This document shows, piece after piece, positions 1 through 9,719 of a DNA stretch of 64,000 nucleotides (position 1 is its first letter; every line of letters begins with the position of its first letter). The stretch is from Heliopora coerulea. Taxonomy: Eukaryota > Cnidaria > Anthozoa > Scleralcyonacea > Helioporidae. A program made the translations under genes and the position numbers. A model generated the notes under the pieces. It was not told the origin of the DNA and did no database searches. It saw only the letters and a list, made by a program, of their open reading frames with translations. The DNA is taken from the NCBI GenBank assembly GCA_030142905.1, contig JASJOG010000159.1, positions 682,001-746,000 on the forward strand, in the 5' to 3' direction.

Positions 1-331
1 AGTGGTTCTTGACAACCTGTTAAGCGGGAGTATTTGAAAGGCAAAGTTTTTATGGAAATTTTAAATGCATTCTTGACTGGGAGAGCTGCATGTTTGCCGA
101 CTCCTTCCGCATTTGACATATCAATGCTTTTTTCCATACATGGCTGCTATAATCACAAAAACTCTCCGTCATTTAAAGTTATACTACATTGCTCTTTTAC
201 TAATCATTTTCGTGAAAAACAGCAACAACGTTCCTTCCAAAATATACAAAATGTAAACCCAAAATTCGAAATGTATACTCGAAATGACATGAGTTATTCT
301 TTAAACGTTTCATAATGTAACAGCTACTTAC

Positions 332-848
332 AGGCAACGAAAGTCATCATTGTACATTTGTTTTCGATAGCAGTTAACTTCTCAAAGCAGCATGAAGAAA
401 CATTCTCATTCCTGTTGCAATAAAAATTACCATGAATTGGGTGATAGTTGGCCACATCATCTTGAGCTGTAACTACAGGAAGATCCAGGTCTTCTGCTCC
501 AGAATATCCAAGATTACGGCAAATAACTTCCTTTTCTGTATTTTTCCAATTCTTAACGCATAGTCGTTGCCAAATATCTGGCTTGGACTCTTCAAGGACC
601 TCAACATAACCCTGTCCAGGTATGTTTTGTGACACAATTCTCACATTCTTTACTAAAACGACATTAAACTTGGTGTCATAATCATTATACAACAAGCACC
701 TACAATGCCCACTAAAATACTCCTGCGTCAATAATTCAGCTTCGTTAACTTCATTAACTTTACGACAGATTTCACAACAGCACCAATTGTTTCTTGCACA
801 TTGGCCTCGAATTATGGTTATAGTAAATATGTCAGGGCGGGATCGAGA
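332..848 (-). CDS. SRCR-domain protein, one exon (partial gene)
   Basis: Not a complete gene. The minus-strand exon ends at a clear donor (GTAAGT at 331-326), so the gene continues off the left edge. Its C-terminal half is a scavenger-receptor cysteine-rich domain: GYVEV start, then RLCVKNW, VICRNLGYSGAEDL, and a cysteine-rich end (YCNRN..SSCCFE, NKC, VAC). These match the SRCR layout (GxVEV, WxxVCxxxW, VxCRxLGY). Before it lies a cysteine-rich stretch (NNWCCCEIC, HCRCL) that I do not recognise. The acceptor is uncertain: TACAG at 853-849 is the simplest choice, and an earlier TTCAAAG is possible. SRCR domains are extracellular binding modules, often in innate-immune receptors. It could belong to a separate gene or be a downstream exon of the lectin gene at 2.5-7.5 kb, but that gene already has its own stop. 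Confidence 0.6.
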
Positions 849-905
849 CTGTAGTGAACGACGCTGGAGCATCAGTACAACTTTGAAATGAAATAGAGAA
901 GCTTA

Positions 906-2429
906 ATATACTTCGTAATCGTCGTCAATAATCTATAGGTCGAAAATATACATTCTTAACTCAATTTTGCCAAATTCCGCCTCAAAATGATATCGGTCAA
1001 TTTATGAGTAAATTTGTTAAATATTGTCAGGAATTAAACGTAATGGTAATAAAATTGGTGTGTGAAGGCCAGGACGGGATCTATATGACTGAGTCGAGTT
1101 CCACACATATAGAAACCATCCTTTACATTTCACTGTGGAAGTGAGTCAAATGTGGATCTTGGTTTATCTTTAACTAGTTTGATAAGATAAGTTCAATAAA
1201 ATAGTGGAGAAAAGTCGTTATTATGCTTCTTCCTGCCCTGTCCGTGTCAAAGCGCTTCTTTAGATATCTGAGAGTGAACTCCGAACGAAAAGTTTTCTCT
1301 TTTAATCTATGACAAGAACGACTACGACATGTAAATTAACATGCATCAGGAAAGAATCTCGTCAGAGTGACCTTTTCCACGAGATCCTGGGAGGTCAAAA
1401 TGATCAGTAATGTGACAGCCATGTCGCTAAGCATAACACGACAAACCTATTAAAAATCTGTATACTATTTTCCAATGCTTAGATAACTTCTTATTCAGAG
1501 GATAACTTCTTATTTAGGGGATAAATTTATGTTGTCTAAAACCGCGGTCGCACGCAAAATGGCTATTGCTGTTCTCTTGCTGTCGCCCAAATAAACATCC
1601 TCCAGATGGCGAATTAATCCGCAGATAAATCCTAGCTAATGAACGGTGCTACTAATGCTAAGAAAATTCAAGTATTAATTTCACCCATGGAATAGTTTGT
1701 AATCTGGTCACACTTTAAATTAAAAATTATCTATTACTCTAAATTCGATTGATTACTCGAAAACACTTTAACGTCCTCTACCAATTATGATTAAATTTTT
1801 TGTATTGATGAATGAAACTCAACAACCATCTTGTGGGGTTATGGAAGTGTGGGACAACTACTCCAGCTGGGAGTTTATCTTTTGAATTGGGAGCTTGCCC
1901 CTGAAGGTCTTAAGCAACTCTTACTGTTTGAAATCTTCGGTAAGAATGATGGAGTAAATTTATTTAATTAGCCTAAGGTTGAGTAGTTGTAACTAGAGTT
2001 TATTGTTCTGCATGAAAGGCCAATAAAGGAAGGATAATGAACGACAAACAGTACAGAAGCCTAGGGGCTTGAGGTAGTTATCAATGGTTGTCTATGTCAG
2101 AACTCAGCATTGTTTAATCAATCGCCAGTTCAAAGCTATAGACATAGAACTATAGACAGAGAGCCAGTTTATGGTACCATTGAATATAAGAATGTCCTAA
2201 GCTAGTGTATAAGGTATCGTCCATTAACTCTAATTTTTTATTTGAGGTGACCGATATATTGGACACCGGGCATTAAAGGGTAAAGTTTCACCCGCACTGC
2301 CAAGTCTTGTCTCGAATTCAAATCAAGAAATAAGTGCCAGACTTTACCCAGTGAATGCGACCATCTGACTGGTTGAGAGATCACAATGGAGCACGCTAAA
2401 GAATTATTCTCTTTCCTTCTACCCTTTTT
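906..2429. other. Gene-free stretch
   Basis: AT-rich sequence between the SRCR exon and the last exon of the lectin gene. I see no exon with paired splice sites and no recognisable protein on either strand. Confidence 0.4.
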
Positions 2430-2490
2430 CTAAAACAAATTCTCAAGATACAAGCTCATATTTGAGAAGAACCATACAATGAACATTATT

Positions 2491-2840
2491 TCACTTAAAA
2501 AAACCCCCAAAAGAACTGTAATCACCATTACCGCGAATGCTTTCCTGTTCAAAAATGGTTTTGCTGACACATTTATACTCGAGATAGAGGTATTTTGACT
2601 TTCTTGGACAAGGATCGGGTTTGAATTCGCTGTTGTCAACATTAATTTCACAACTTTTTTGACCATCACATTTGCGCTTAACATGACACCGTGATACTGG
2701 CAGTAAACAGTTGTAATTTCCGTTATAACCGCACGTCTTCAACCATCCAAAACCTCCATAATTGGCTCTTGTGATCATGATTACTTGAGACGAAGGACAG
2801 TCAATGTTTGTAGTCTTCTTCCCTTGACATGTGACTGAGC
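2491..2840 (-). CDS. Exon 3 of lectin gene: SUEL (Gal_Lectin) domain
   Basis: The acceptor is CTTTAG at 2841-2846. The exon opens with two bases completing a glycine codon, then SVTCQGKKTTNIDCPSSQ. It carries the whole SUEL domain: ANYGG near the start, CDGQKSCEINVDNSEF in the middle and DPCPRKSKYLYLEYKC at the end, then SKTIFEQESIRGNGDYSSFGG and a stop at 2491. An overlapping minus frame (2430-2600) would encode a hydrophobic, transmembrane-like tail; see findings. Confidence 0.85.
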
Positions 2841-5800
2841 CTAAAGGAAGATAAAAGAAATGTATTACTCACAAACACATAAACGCCACCTCATAGTTTT
2901 TATTATAATTGTTATTATTGTTATCACTATTATTATTATTGCAACTCGCACACTACCCAACTAAGGACAGTGAAAGGGATCTCGGCCTGCTGCGGGCGCC
3001 CAGCATCCAACCAGGAAAGGCCGCAACAGATATTGTACATTTCAGGAACTTGTGAGGAAAGGAAATTTTACCATTAAAATGGATTTCAATGCACAACGAC
3101 GGAACCATCCCTTACTTGCCCGACGTACCCAGGAAGGAGTAAGGGATGTACAACCCTCTAAAGTCCCAGAAAGCACTCCCTAATGCGTATATCCATTTTG
3201 ACCTTAACAGTACTCCGTTAAATTTCCAACCAATTAAGGTTAGTTTAGATGTGCTACTGCAAGGGTTAAGTCTGAATATTGTTTTATTCTGCTGATCTGT
3301 TTCGGCATTTAAAGCTGGTTTATCCTCAACAAACTAAGGTCAGAGGCATCAGCCGGCTGTACAGATTGACTACTTTAATTCTACCACCATAGAAGAGGCC
3401 GGTCGCAAGTACGTGCAGTACTTAAGTTTCATCCAGGCTCGATTCAAAAAGTTTGGGACGTATGGAAGGTTTTACCAACATTTCATAGCTCACAAAATGC
3501 AAATCTAAAATTTAACTATACTTACCCAATATAAATTTCTGCTCTGTCTCGTTACACGTCGATGTATATATCAGCTTAGCACCGATGGCCGGAATGCTTT
3601 GGAACGAAGTTTGTGGCTGAATACATTTTCCGCTAGAATGAAGTAACGAGCCTTGGGCAGTCTGTATATAATCCTGTCCAGTCTGGTTTGTACAGTCATT
3701 TTGACCATCAAATACCACTAACTTGGTTCCATCTTTCGGAGTAAGTTTACCATTCAAAGGAAAAACACATCCAGTAGAAGAAACGTGATTTATAATTCCA
3801 GAATCAAGAAACCGAAATTGTGAAATTGGATCGGTACACTGATTAGTGAGCTCCAGATACCAGATCTTTGCCTTTGCTACTGAGAGCTCTCGACTTATTG
3901 AACTTGTAACACACCGGCCACTTGAATGCTGTAAAAAGAAGCACAAATAACCTGCAAAAAACAATATTAAAGACCTTAAGCAATGCTCGTTCTTGAGTCA
4001 CGGACGTCAACCGGAAAATTTGATAAACAGGTTTTTTTGATATTTGCGCCAAGTATGCTTTAAATAGAATTTTTTATGCGGGCAAAAATGATGAATAACT
4101 TGAAAATCCCAAGAGAGATTATAGTTCGTCTACTCAGCGAGGCAGCGGTGAACTTAAGCTTGGTTTGTACGTGCGCATAAGCATAAACATCAGGACAAAA
4201 CAAAAGGCAAAACAAAGGAATGAAGTCAAGCCTGCGACATAAGGATATTCGTAATCATAAGCATAAGATCATAGTACAAGCATATGCCTAGAGCTGAACA
4301 AAAGACGAAACAAAGAAAAATTCTAGTTGTTTTATCTTTGCGAGGCACTGAGATACCATGCTTTGTTTCGGTACTGATCTTGTCCTGACGCTTATGTCGC
4401 TCGTGTGAACCAGGCTTTAACTGACAGTTGTTCCAACTGTCAGTTAAAGCCTGGTTCACACGAGCGACATAAGCGTAACGAACTTGTTGACGTTCCAGGA
4501 GTAGGCGTCGTCTTTAGGACGTGGAAACGTTGTCCGTAACGTCTGTACAGAATGAAAACGGCTATTTACAACTTCGAAGAAGCGCTTGGGATTTCAAAAT
4601 CTTTTTCATTTGTTTTGAATGAAAATTCTCTAGCAGAGAGCTTAACAAACAGGCATTTTGAATCATGAACGGCCTTTTATTTTCACTTTTCAACCAAAGC
4701 AAAGAAAATAAATAATTTCAAATCCCAGGGGGGTCGCCCAACCTTTAAAACGCCATTTTCATCCCGTACTGACATCACTAAGAGCGTTTTCACGTTCTAG
4801 AAGACGACGTCTAATTCTACAACGTCGTCAACGTCTGTCACTTATGTTAACCCCTGTCTTGCTGATTAGACGCGCTATGACCACTCCAGTGAATTTTAAG
4901 TTGTTCACCATTAACATTTTCCGGTCCGTACTCGACTTTTTAATTCTACTCTGGTTAACGCCAGACGATTTTACTCGTCCAAGAGAAGCTTCTGGGACAG
5001 GAGAGGGTTTAAAAAATCTATACAAACGATACATAGCTCAAATATCAAAAACACGCGTTCATCAAGTCTTCCTGTTGACGTACGTAAATGAAGAACATCG
5101 AGTGCTTAAGTTCTCTACTATCTCAAGTCATGGACGGTTAAGTGCGTGCTGGGCCCAGGCGGTGCCAAAAACACGAAAAATTCAGCGAATTTTACTATGT
5201 CTAAGGTTTTGGCTTTAACCCATAAATAATACGTTAGTATTCCAAATGGAGTTGTCAAGATGAATTGGCATATAATTTTAATTAACAGCGCAACGCTTTT
5301 TAGTCTGTTTTTATTATTTATCGACATGTTTCGGAAGTACACAACCTTTCTTCTTCAGGATTTTTTTGAAGACTGTTTGGGTCTTGATTTGCTAAATACA
5401 TTAAATAAATTTGGTCTGGTTTGCTAAATCCAGATTCTTACTTAGAACTGACGCAATGGACGTTGTCGTTAGTAAACAAAACCAAATTCACCAATCTTCA
5501 AAAAATCCTGAAGGAAGAAGGTTGTGTACTTGAGGAACATGTCGGTAAATAATAAAAACATACTAAAAGCGCTGTGCTGTTAGTTAAGAACATACATTAC
5601 TCTGCATGAACACTTTTTAGTTCGTATCCAGATCTTTAATCTTCCTCTGGCTTGTCAAAGGGAGAAAGTCTCAGACCGGAAAGGGTTAGAGGCTGATTAC
5701 ATGGGAAAATAAAAGCCCGGCAGACTGGGTTGAAAAAAGCCCCGACTACATGAGATATTTCAGCCTGGTATGAAACTGAAATCGGAGGTGAACCCATCGA

Positions 5801-7548
5801 GGAATTTCTCGGCAGCCTTTGTTGTTTTGGCAATTTACCATCTTCCCACGTACGTCAATCGTCTTTTCAGCACGAGCTGAAATTTTTTCATACAATTACA
5901 TGGAATTCCTCGGCCCTGAACACAGTATATCAGATCTGGTCTGGAAACGTCACATGAACTATGTATCTTTAGTTTCTTTCATTTTTTTTTTCATTTGAAA
6001 ATTCTATTCTTTAATTTTGCAGAATTGATGAAAAGGTCACAGTTTGCAATTTTGGAACAAAACAGGGAGCTTCGCAGTCCGCTCCGCCTAAGCCACTCTC
6101 GTATTTTTATTATTCTGGCTACGCAAGAATATTTCCATGCAAAAACCGGTGGTTATTTACTCGATAAGAGTTATCATCTAAAAATCCTGGGTTTTTCAAT
6201 TTTTGAAGGAGACGATGAAGTTTAGCTTCTCTAAAGAGAATAGGATCCTTATTTAAGCTTTCGAATTTTAACTGATTGTTAATGATACTAAGACGAGTTC
6301 TTATATACCTGACGGTCCATAATAACTGCTCCATTTTCCTTATCTGGCTTCGGAATGATGTTTTCGGTTTTTTTAATGTGCTGTAGGGATACAGTGTTTC
6401 TTGAAATCAGCTGTAGTGGGCTGATATGACGAGATGTAACTTTGGGCGATAGGAGCGAGTTCATTTATAAAATACGTGCAGTCTTTCTGATTCTTGAGTT
6501 TTTCTTTCATTGAATAGTCAACACGTCCGAAAGTGGTCAGAATGTCAGAGGAATTAAGTTGCCTAAGTTTGACGGCAAAAACCAAGGATTTTTAGATGAT
6601 AACACTTACCATAATATCTTTCCTAAAGGCTCACAACCACCTAGATTTTATTTATTCGACCTTGAATTAGCAACTGACAAAAGCGTGATAATGTTGTGAT
6701 TCATCAAAGTGATCGTCCAGATTACAACAAAAATTTCCCCACTTTTATCACAAAAAAGCAAATACACGTGTTGTACCAAATTATTGCAACAATCTATTAA
6801 AGCCCATTCAAATTAGCATAGTTTTCTTCATATCTATAACAGCCATTGTCATGGATTTGCTGCATGAATGATTTTAAAGCTAACAGCATGAGACTGAATA
6901 TCGTTGGGTATGACTATCAGTTTTAGTTTAGATGTTCTTGTCTTTACATTTGGTTTTAGCAATAATTGTACGTCTTGACATTGTTAATTTCGTTTTAACT
7001 ATTTTGCTGGCTGTCACCGTTTTAACAAAGGTTTTAACTTCTCAGTGGAGACAAATTAAATTCAGTCTTGGAGAATGTACTTTGTTGAGCTTTACCAGGT
7101 TATTTGTTGTTCGGTAAAACTTGCTTACACTTATAAAGCTAAGTAGATACAGAGGCAATCCGACACATTCCTCAGTAATGAAGTATTTATCCCGACTAAA
7201 ACACAGAAACTGTCACAGAAAGTGGAGATTGGTTTATTAAATCATGTTCGTCATAAAATTTCACAGTTCAAAAAGGCATAAACCAGTTTTTATTACGTAC
7301 ATCAAATGAACAGGGCTAAACCTAACTGTAACGTAAAATCTTTTTTTCAGATATGAAAGGATTGGTAAATTTAACGCCAGGCGAGGTATTAGTCTAGTTG
7401 TAATTTTGGGGGAAGTGTGTACATTTAAAGGGATCACACTTTCAAACGTCCAGACAAAAACCAATATCAAACTATACATACCTTTAATAAAATAAGTGTA
7501 TGTTATTGTGAAAAGTAAGAAAAAATGCCCAAATTTCTGCTTGGCCAT
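2491..7548 (-). CDS. Secreted beta-trefoil + SUEL-type lectin (3 exons, complete)
   Basis: Three exons join in matching phase: 7548-7482, 3951-3526 and 2840-2491, giving about 280 aa. Exon 1 starts at an ATG in good context (TAATAATGGCC) and, with the start of exon 2, encodes a hydrophobic signal peptide (residues 1 to about 29). Residues 30-164 form three related repeats (LQHSSGRC, HVSSTGC, LLHSSGKC), each closing with an aromatic-ended Q motif (QFRF, QDYI, QKFI), like the QxW repeats of ricin-B-type beta-trefoils. Residues 166-255 are a SUEL/rhamnose-binding lectin domain (ANYGG, CDGQKSC, DPCPRKSKYLYLEYKC, nine cysteines). A 25-residue tail follows before the stop. The product is probably a secreted carbohydrate-binding protein for immunity, symbiont or prey recognition. 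The 3.5-kb first intron holds Penelope and MITE remnants. The domain calls and exon phases are seen; the role is inferred. Confidence 0.85.
2900..2943. repeat. Imperfect (ATT)n microsatellite
   Basis: A run of TTATTATTATTG-type trinucleotides in intron 2 of the lectin gene. Confidence 0.7.
3526..3951 (-). CDS. Exon 2 of lectin gene: beta-trefoil-like domain
   Basis: The acceptor TTTTTTGCAG (3952-3961) gives phase 1, matching exon 1. A second acceptor 23 nt further in (before the HSSGRC codons) would not match the phase of exon 1. The donor is GTAAGT at 3525-3520. The exon encodes three repeats of about 40-45 residues with HSSGxC-like openings and Q-x-aromatic closings, the pattern expected of a ricin-B-like beta-trefoil with F, I or Y in place of W. 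No enzymatic domain accompanies it. Confidence 0.8.
4157..4416. mobile_element. Harbinger-like MITE (AGCCTGGTTCACACG family), copy 1
   Basis: A 260-bp element bounded by terminal inverted repeats: AGCTTGGTTTGTACG at the left end and CGTGTGAACCAGGCT at the right, both followed inward by GCATAAG/CTTATG-type sequence. TTA flanks both ends (4154-4156 and 4417-4419). A 3-bp TTA/TAA target duplication is the known signature of PIF/Harbinger elements. It has no coding capacity. A homologous copy in reverse orientation lies at 45299-45546. It sits in intron 1 of the lectin gene. Confidence 0.75.
4389..4475. repeat. Perfect 42-bp inverted repeat between two abutting MITEs
   Basis: 4389-4430 and 4434-4475 are exact reverse complements with a 3-nt spacer (TTC). 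The arms contain the right end of MITE copy 1, the short intervening sequence, and the left end of a second element starting at about 4448. The stem would be a stable cruciform or hairpin. Confidence 0.9.
4448..4870. mobile_element. Second Harbinger-like MITE relative, decayed
   Basis: It begins with AGCCTGGTTCACACGAGCGA. Its first ~80 bp are roughly the reverse complement of about 4785-4865 (shared pieces: ACATAAG, GTTGACG, GGCGTCGTCTTTAGGACGTG against GACGTCGTCTTCTAGAACGTG). This gives a decayed element of about 420 bp with subterminal inverted repeats. The right boundary is approximate. Confidence 0.5.
4938..5010 (-). repeat. Dispersed ~75-bp repeat (GACGAGTAAAATCGTCTGGC family), copy a
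   Basis: A short interspersed sequence seen at least seven times in this window, also near 8914, 20487, 26098, 26211, 47752 and 52417. Shared core in consensus orientation: TTTGACGAGTAAAATCGTC, then TGGCGTTAGCCAGAGTAAA. This copy is on the minus strand. Probably a MITE or SINE relic; the class is not determined. Confidence 0.6.
5312..5560. repeat. Foldback: ~60-bp inverted arms with retroelement-like tail
   Basis: About 5312-5370 and 5493-5560 are near reverse complements (CGACATGTTTCGGAAGTAC against GTACTTGAGGAACATGTCG, and CCTTTCTTCTTCAGGAT against ATCCTGAAGGAAGAAGG). The arms end in TTATTATTTATC/GGTAAATAATAA. The CTGAAGAAGG..CGAAACATGTC style resembles the tails of Penelope-like elements. 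Two tail fragments in inverted orientation is the likeliest origin. Confidence 0.6.
6115..6700. mobile_element. Penelope-like element, rearranged reverse-transcriptase remnant
   Basis: On the minus strand (6590 to 6115, with frameshifts and stops) the translation reads SDILTTFGRVDYSMKEKLKN, then ENIIPKPDKENGAVIMDRQV, SIINNQLKFESLNKDP, KLHRLLQKLKNPGFLDDN. These match the conserved N-terminal RT region of Penelope-like elements (IIxKPDKGxGxVIxDRxxY, then GFLDxxxYxxIxPxGSxP). Starting near 6580 the plus strand encodes the overlapping segment QGFLDDNTYHNIFPKGSQPP, so two copies or fragments meet head to head. It is non-functional and lies in intron 1 of the lectin gene. Confidence 0.7.
7482..7548 (-). 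CDS. Exon 1 of lectin gene: signal peptide
   Basis: The ATG is at 7548-7546. The exon encodes 22 residues (MAKQKFGHFFLLFTITYTY..) and ends in phase 1 at the donor GTATGT (7481-7476). Joining to 3951 restores a glycine codon and extends the hydrophobic core with GYLCFFL. The hydrophobic sequence and phase match support the link across the 3.5-kb intron. The link itself is inferred. Confidence 0.7.
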
Positions 7549-7794
7549 TATTAATTGGGCTTGTTCGCTTGTGGCTTGACTCACTTTAATCGAAGCTTGG
7601 TGGGTTGCGCTTTCTCTCTTCAGGAGCAAAAATTTAAAATTGACTGTTCAAATTTTAATTTCAAAACGAGCATTTGCATTCAACTTTTAATTGAATCACA
7701 GCAGGCGAGATTGTTGTAATACCAATAGATTAAAATTACCTTTATATATAGTAATTGTGGATATACCAATCCATTTCCCTCTAAGTCTTAATAA

Positions 7795-7900
7795 CTTTGA
7801 AACATTCTTATTTTTATTGCACATTGTAAAGTTTTTACACGATTCAGCTTGTACAGCTGCAATGTTTTAAACTAAATAAAGCATCTATGTATCTAAAGCA
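7795..7900 (+). repeat. Possible non-LTR retroelement 3' tail
   Basis: The stretch TTGCACATTGTAAAG .. CTTGTACAGCTGCAATG ends in AATAAAGCATCTATGTATCTA, a tail style common at LINE 3' ends. No reverse-transcriptase sequence is next to it. Weak call. Confidence 0.3.
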
Positions 7901-8251
7901 TGTTGACAGGGGCGTAAATCCATGAAAAAAAGCTGGGGGGATGTTTCTTTAAAATATATACTGCTTGAGATCAAAAATAATCAGTGCTTGCAATGTATGG
8001 TAAGATTTTCAGAGTGTTACACATAGGAGATCCAGCACTGGTACGAGGCCATTAGGATAGGATAAAACAAAGCCTCATAATTTGCATAGTTTTCGCATTT
8101 TAATGAACTTTGGGTTGATCTACCATGTCGACCTACTACCTTGTTAAAAGGCAAACACTTGGAATATTTAATGAGTCTATAACTAACATGCACAACGAAT
8201 GAAAGTCCCGCAAGAGCGTTCGTTTCTTGTTGTCTGTGAAGACACATCCTG

Positions 8252-8345
8252 CAGGCCGAGTGTAGTGGTTAATGCAACCAATACGGGTCGGTAGCGAGAG
8301 GGTTCGACTCCTTGACGAAATAGAGTTTTCATTTACTTTTCTTTG
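8252..8345 (+). repeat. tRNA-derived SINE-like sequence
   Basis: It contains an A-box-like GTAGTGGTTAATGC and, 26 nt on, a B box GGGTTCGACTCC, separated by an extended variable-arm-like GGTCGGTAGCGAG (as in Leu/Ser tRNAs). No acceptor stem closes, so it is not a functional tRNA gene. A short unique tail follows. Confidence 0.5.
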
Positions 8346-8913
8346 CACTCAAACTGTTATTTTACTCTGCAGTGTTTGATTTTCTTCGAGCTTTCGTTGA
8401 GTCAAAAATGTTAAACTAATTAGAGTTATAAAGTGACTAGTGGGTCTAGTTAGGGAATAAGCGAGTAGGTACGCCCATTACTGGGACGGTTAGGTGACCC
8501 GGATAATCCATCGTTGAATTTAAGTGAAAGGAAGAAAAGAGGTAAAAATTTTGACCGTGTATTTTGTTGATGCAACTTAATGGAGTTAGGGTGCGGAAGG
8601 TACACTTGGGGAAGGCGGGAAAATTAGGATGGCAAAGACCGTTTAAGAAAGACAATCACATTGACAATCGCACAGTCTTAGCTTGTAGCTGGCCGATGTA
8701 TAATTACTGACGCAGTAACCAACAGAAAACAAGGCATAACAAATATAATATTTGAATGTAAAAAGTTAAAAGGTTGATAACTGCCGTGACTGAGCTCAAA
8801 AAATTCCATATTATCAAACAAAGACCCTTCGTCAGAGAAAGAAACGTGTTCAGCACACGTGGGAATCTAAAATATGATTTAACCTTCTTCTATCCGGTTA
8901 AGTCTTCGATTAG

Positions 8914-8982
8914 TTTAGTCTTGGTAACACCAGACTATTTTGCTTGGCATCTGAACGATTCTGGGCAGGAAAGAGTTAATGT
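8914..8982 (-). repeat. Dispersed ~75-bp repeat, copy b
   Basis: It carries TTGGTAACACCAGACTATTTTGC and ends GGGCAGGAAAGAGTTAA, a diverged minus-strand copy of the GACGAGTAAAATCGTC family. Confidence 0.45.
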
Positions 8983-9719
8983 TGTTTTATGACATGGGGA
9001 CGAAGTCCAATAAAGTAGATATGCGCAAAATAATCAGGTGGGAGGCAGATCAGACGGGGAAAGACTTTAATTGGATCGGGTTTTGTCCAGAATTGTGTCA
9101 TCATGTGTGAGTATAGTTCTTATTACTTCTCCAGCTTAATGTTGTGCTTGATGGTTTTATGTTGTGCATCTGCAACAAACTAAAATGTTAGCATTGTGAT
9201 GTCTCTAGAAACTAACTACATTTCTATGCATAGTTACTTAGAAGCATTACAGCCCTTCAATAACAATTACTTGCTATTAGAAATAAACCTTAGAAACAGA
9301 AGCTGGAATAAACGTTATTTTCGCTTTAACTTTGACCTTAGATTATTCAACAGTTTCTTTGATAACAATTAGGAAATGGTTCAAGTTATGTCTACATTTA
9401 TCATGGTGTAAAAAGTGGGAAATTGAACCTTTCTATAACGAGGGAATGAACTCATGTGACCGTGTATGGAGCGATGTTGTTTGAGTAGGTTGTCAATATA
9501 TTAATTTATCCATGTTTACTCCCAAATTATATTAAAGGTTTATTTTTATTATAAAAATGAATGCCCGGTCTAATCCATGGCTTAGACTAACCTGACTTAG
9601 TTTGCGTTGTGTGAATAGAAAATATGACTTTTACAACACTTGCATATCTGAAATATTTTTATACAAAAACATTCTGGTCTACAGTGGAACGAAATAAAAG
9701 ATCACTTGATAAAGAGATC

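Noticed and set aside
3929..3938. Acceptor TTTTTACAG directly before the HSSGRC codons of the lectin
   Set aside because: Gives phase 0, which cannot follow exon 1; the acceptor at 3952 gives the matching phase 1.
5636..5833. 65-aa minus ORF (SYQAEISHVVGAFFNPVC..)
   Set aside because: Coding-like in places but no splice sites or family match; lies in the repeat-rich lectin intron and is probably repeat-derived.
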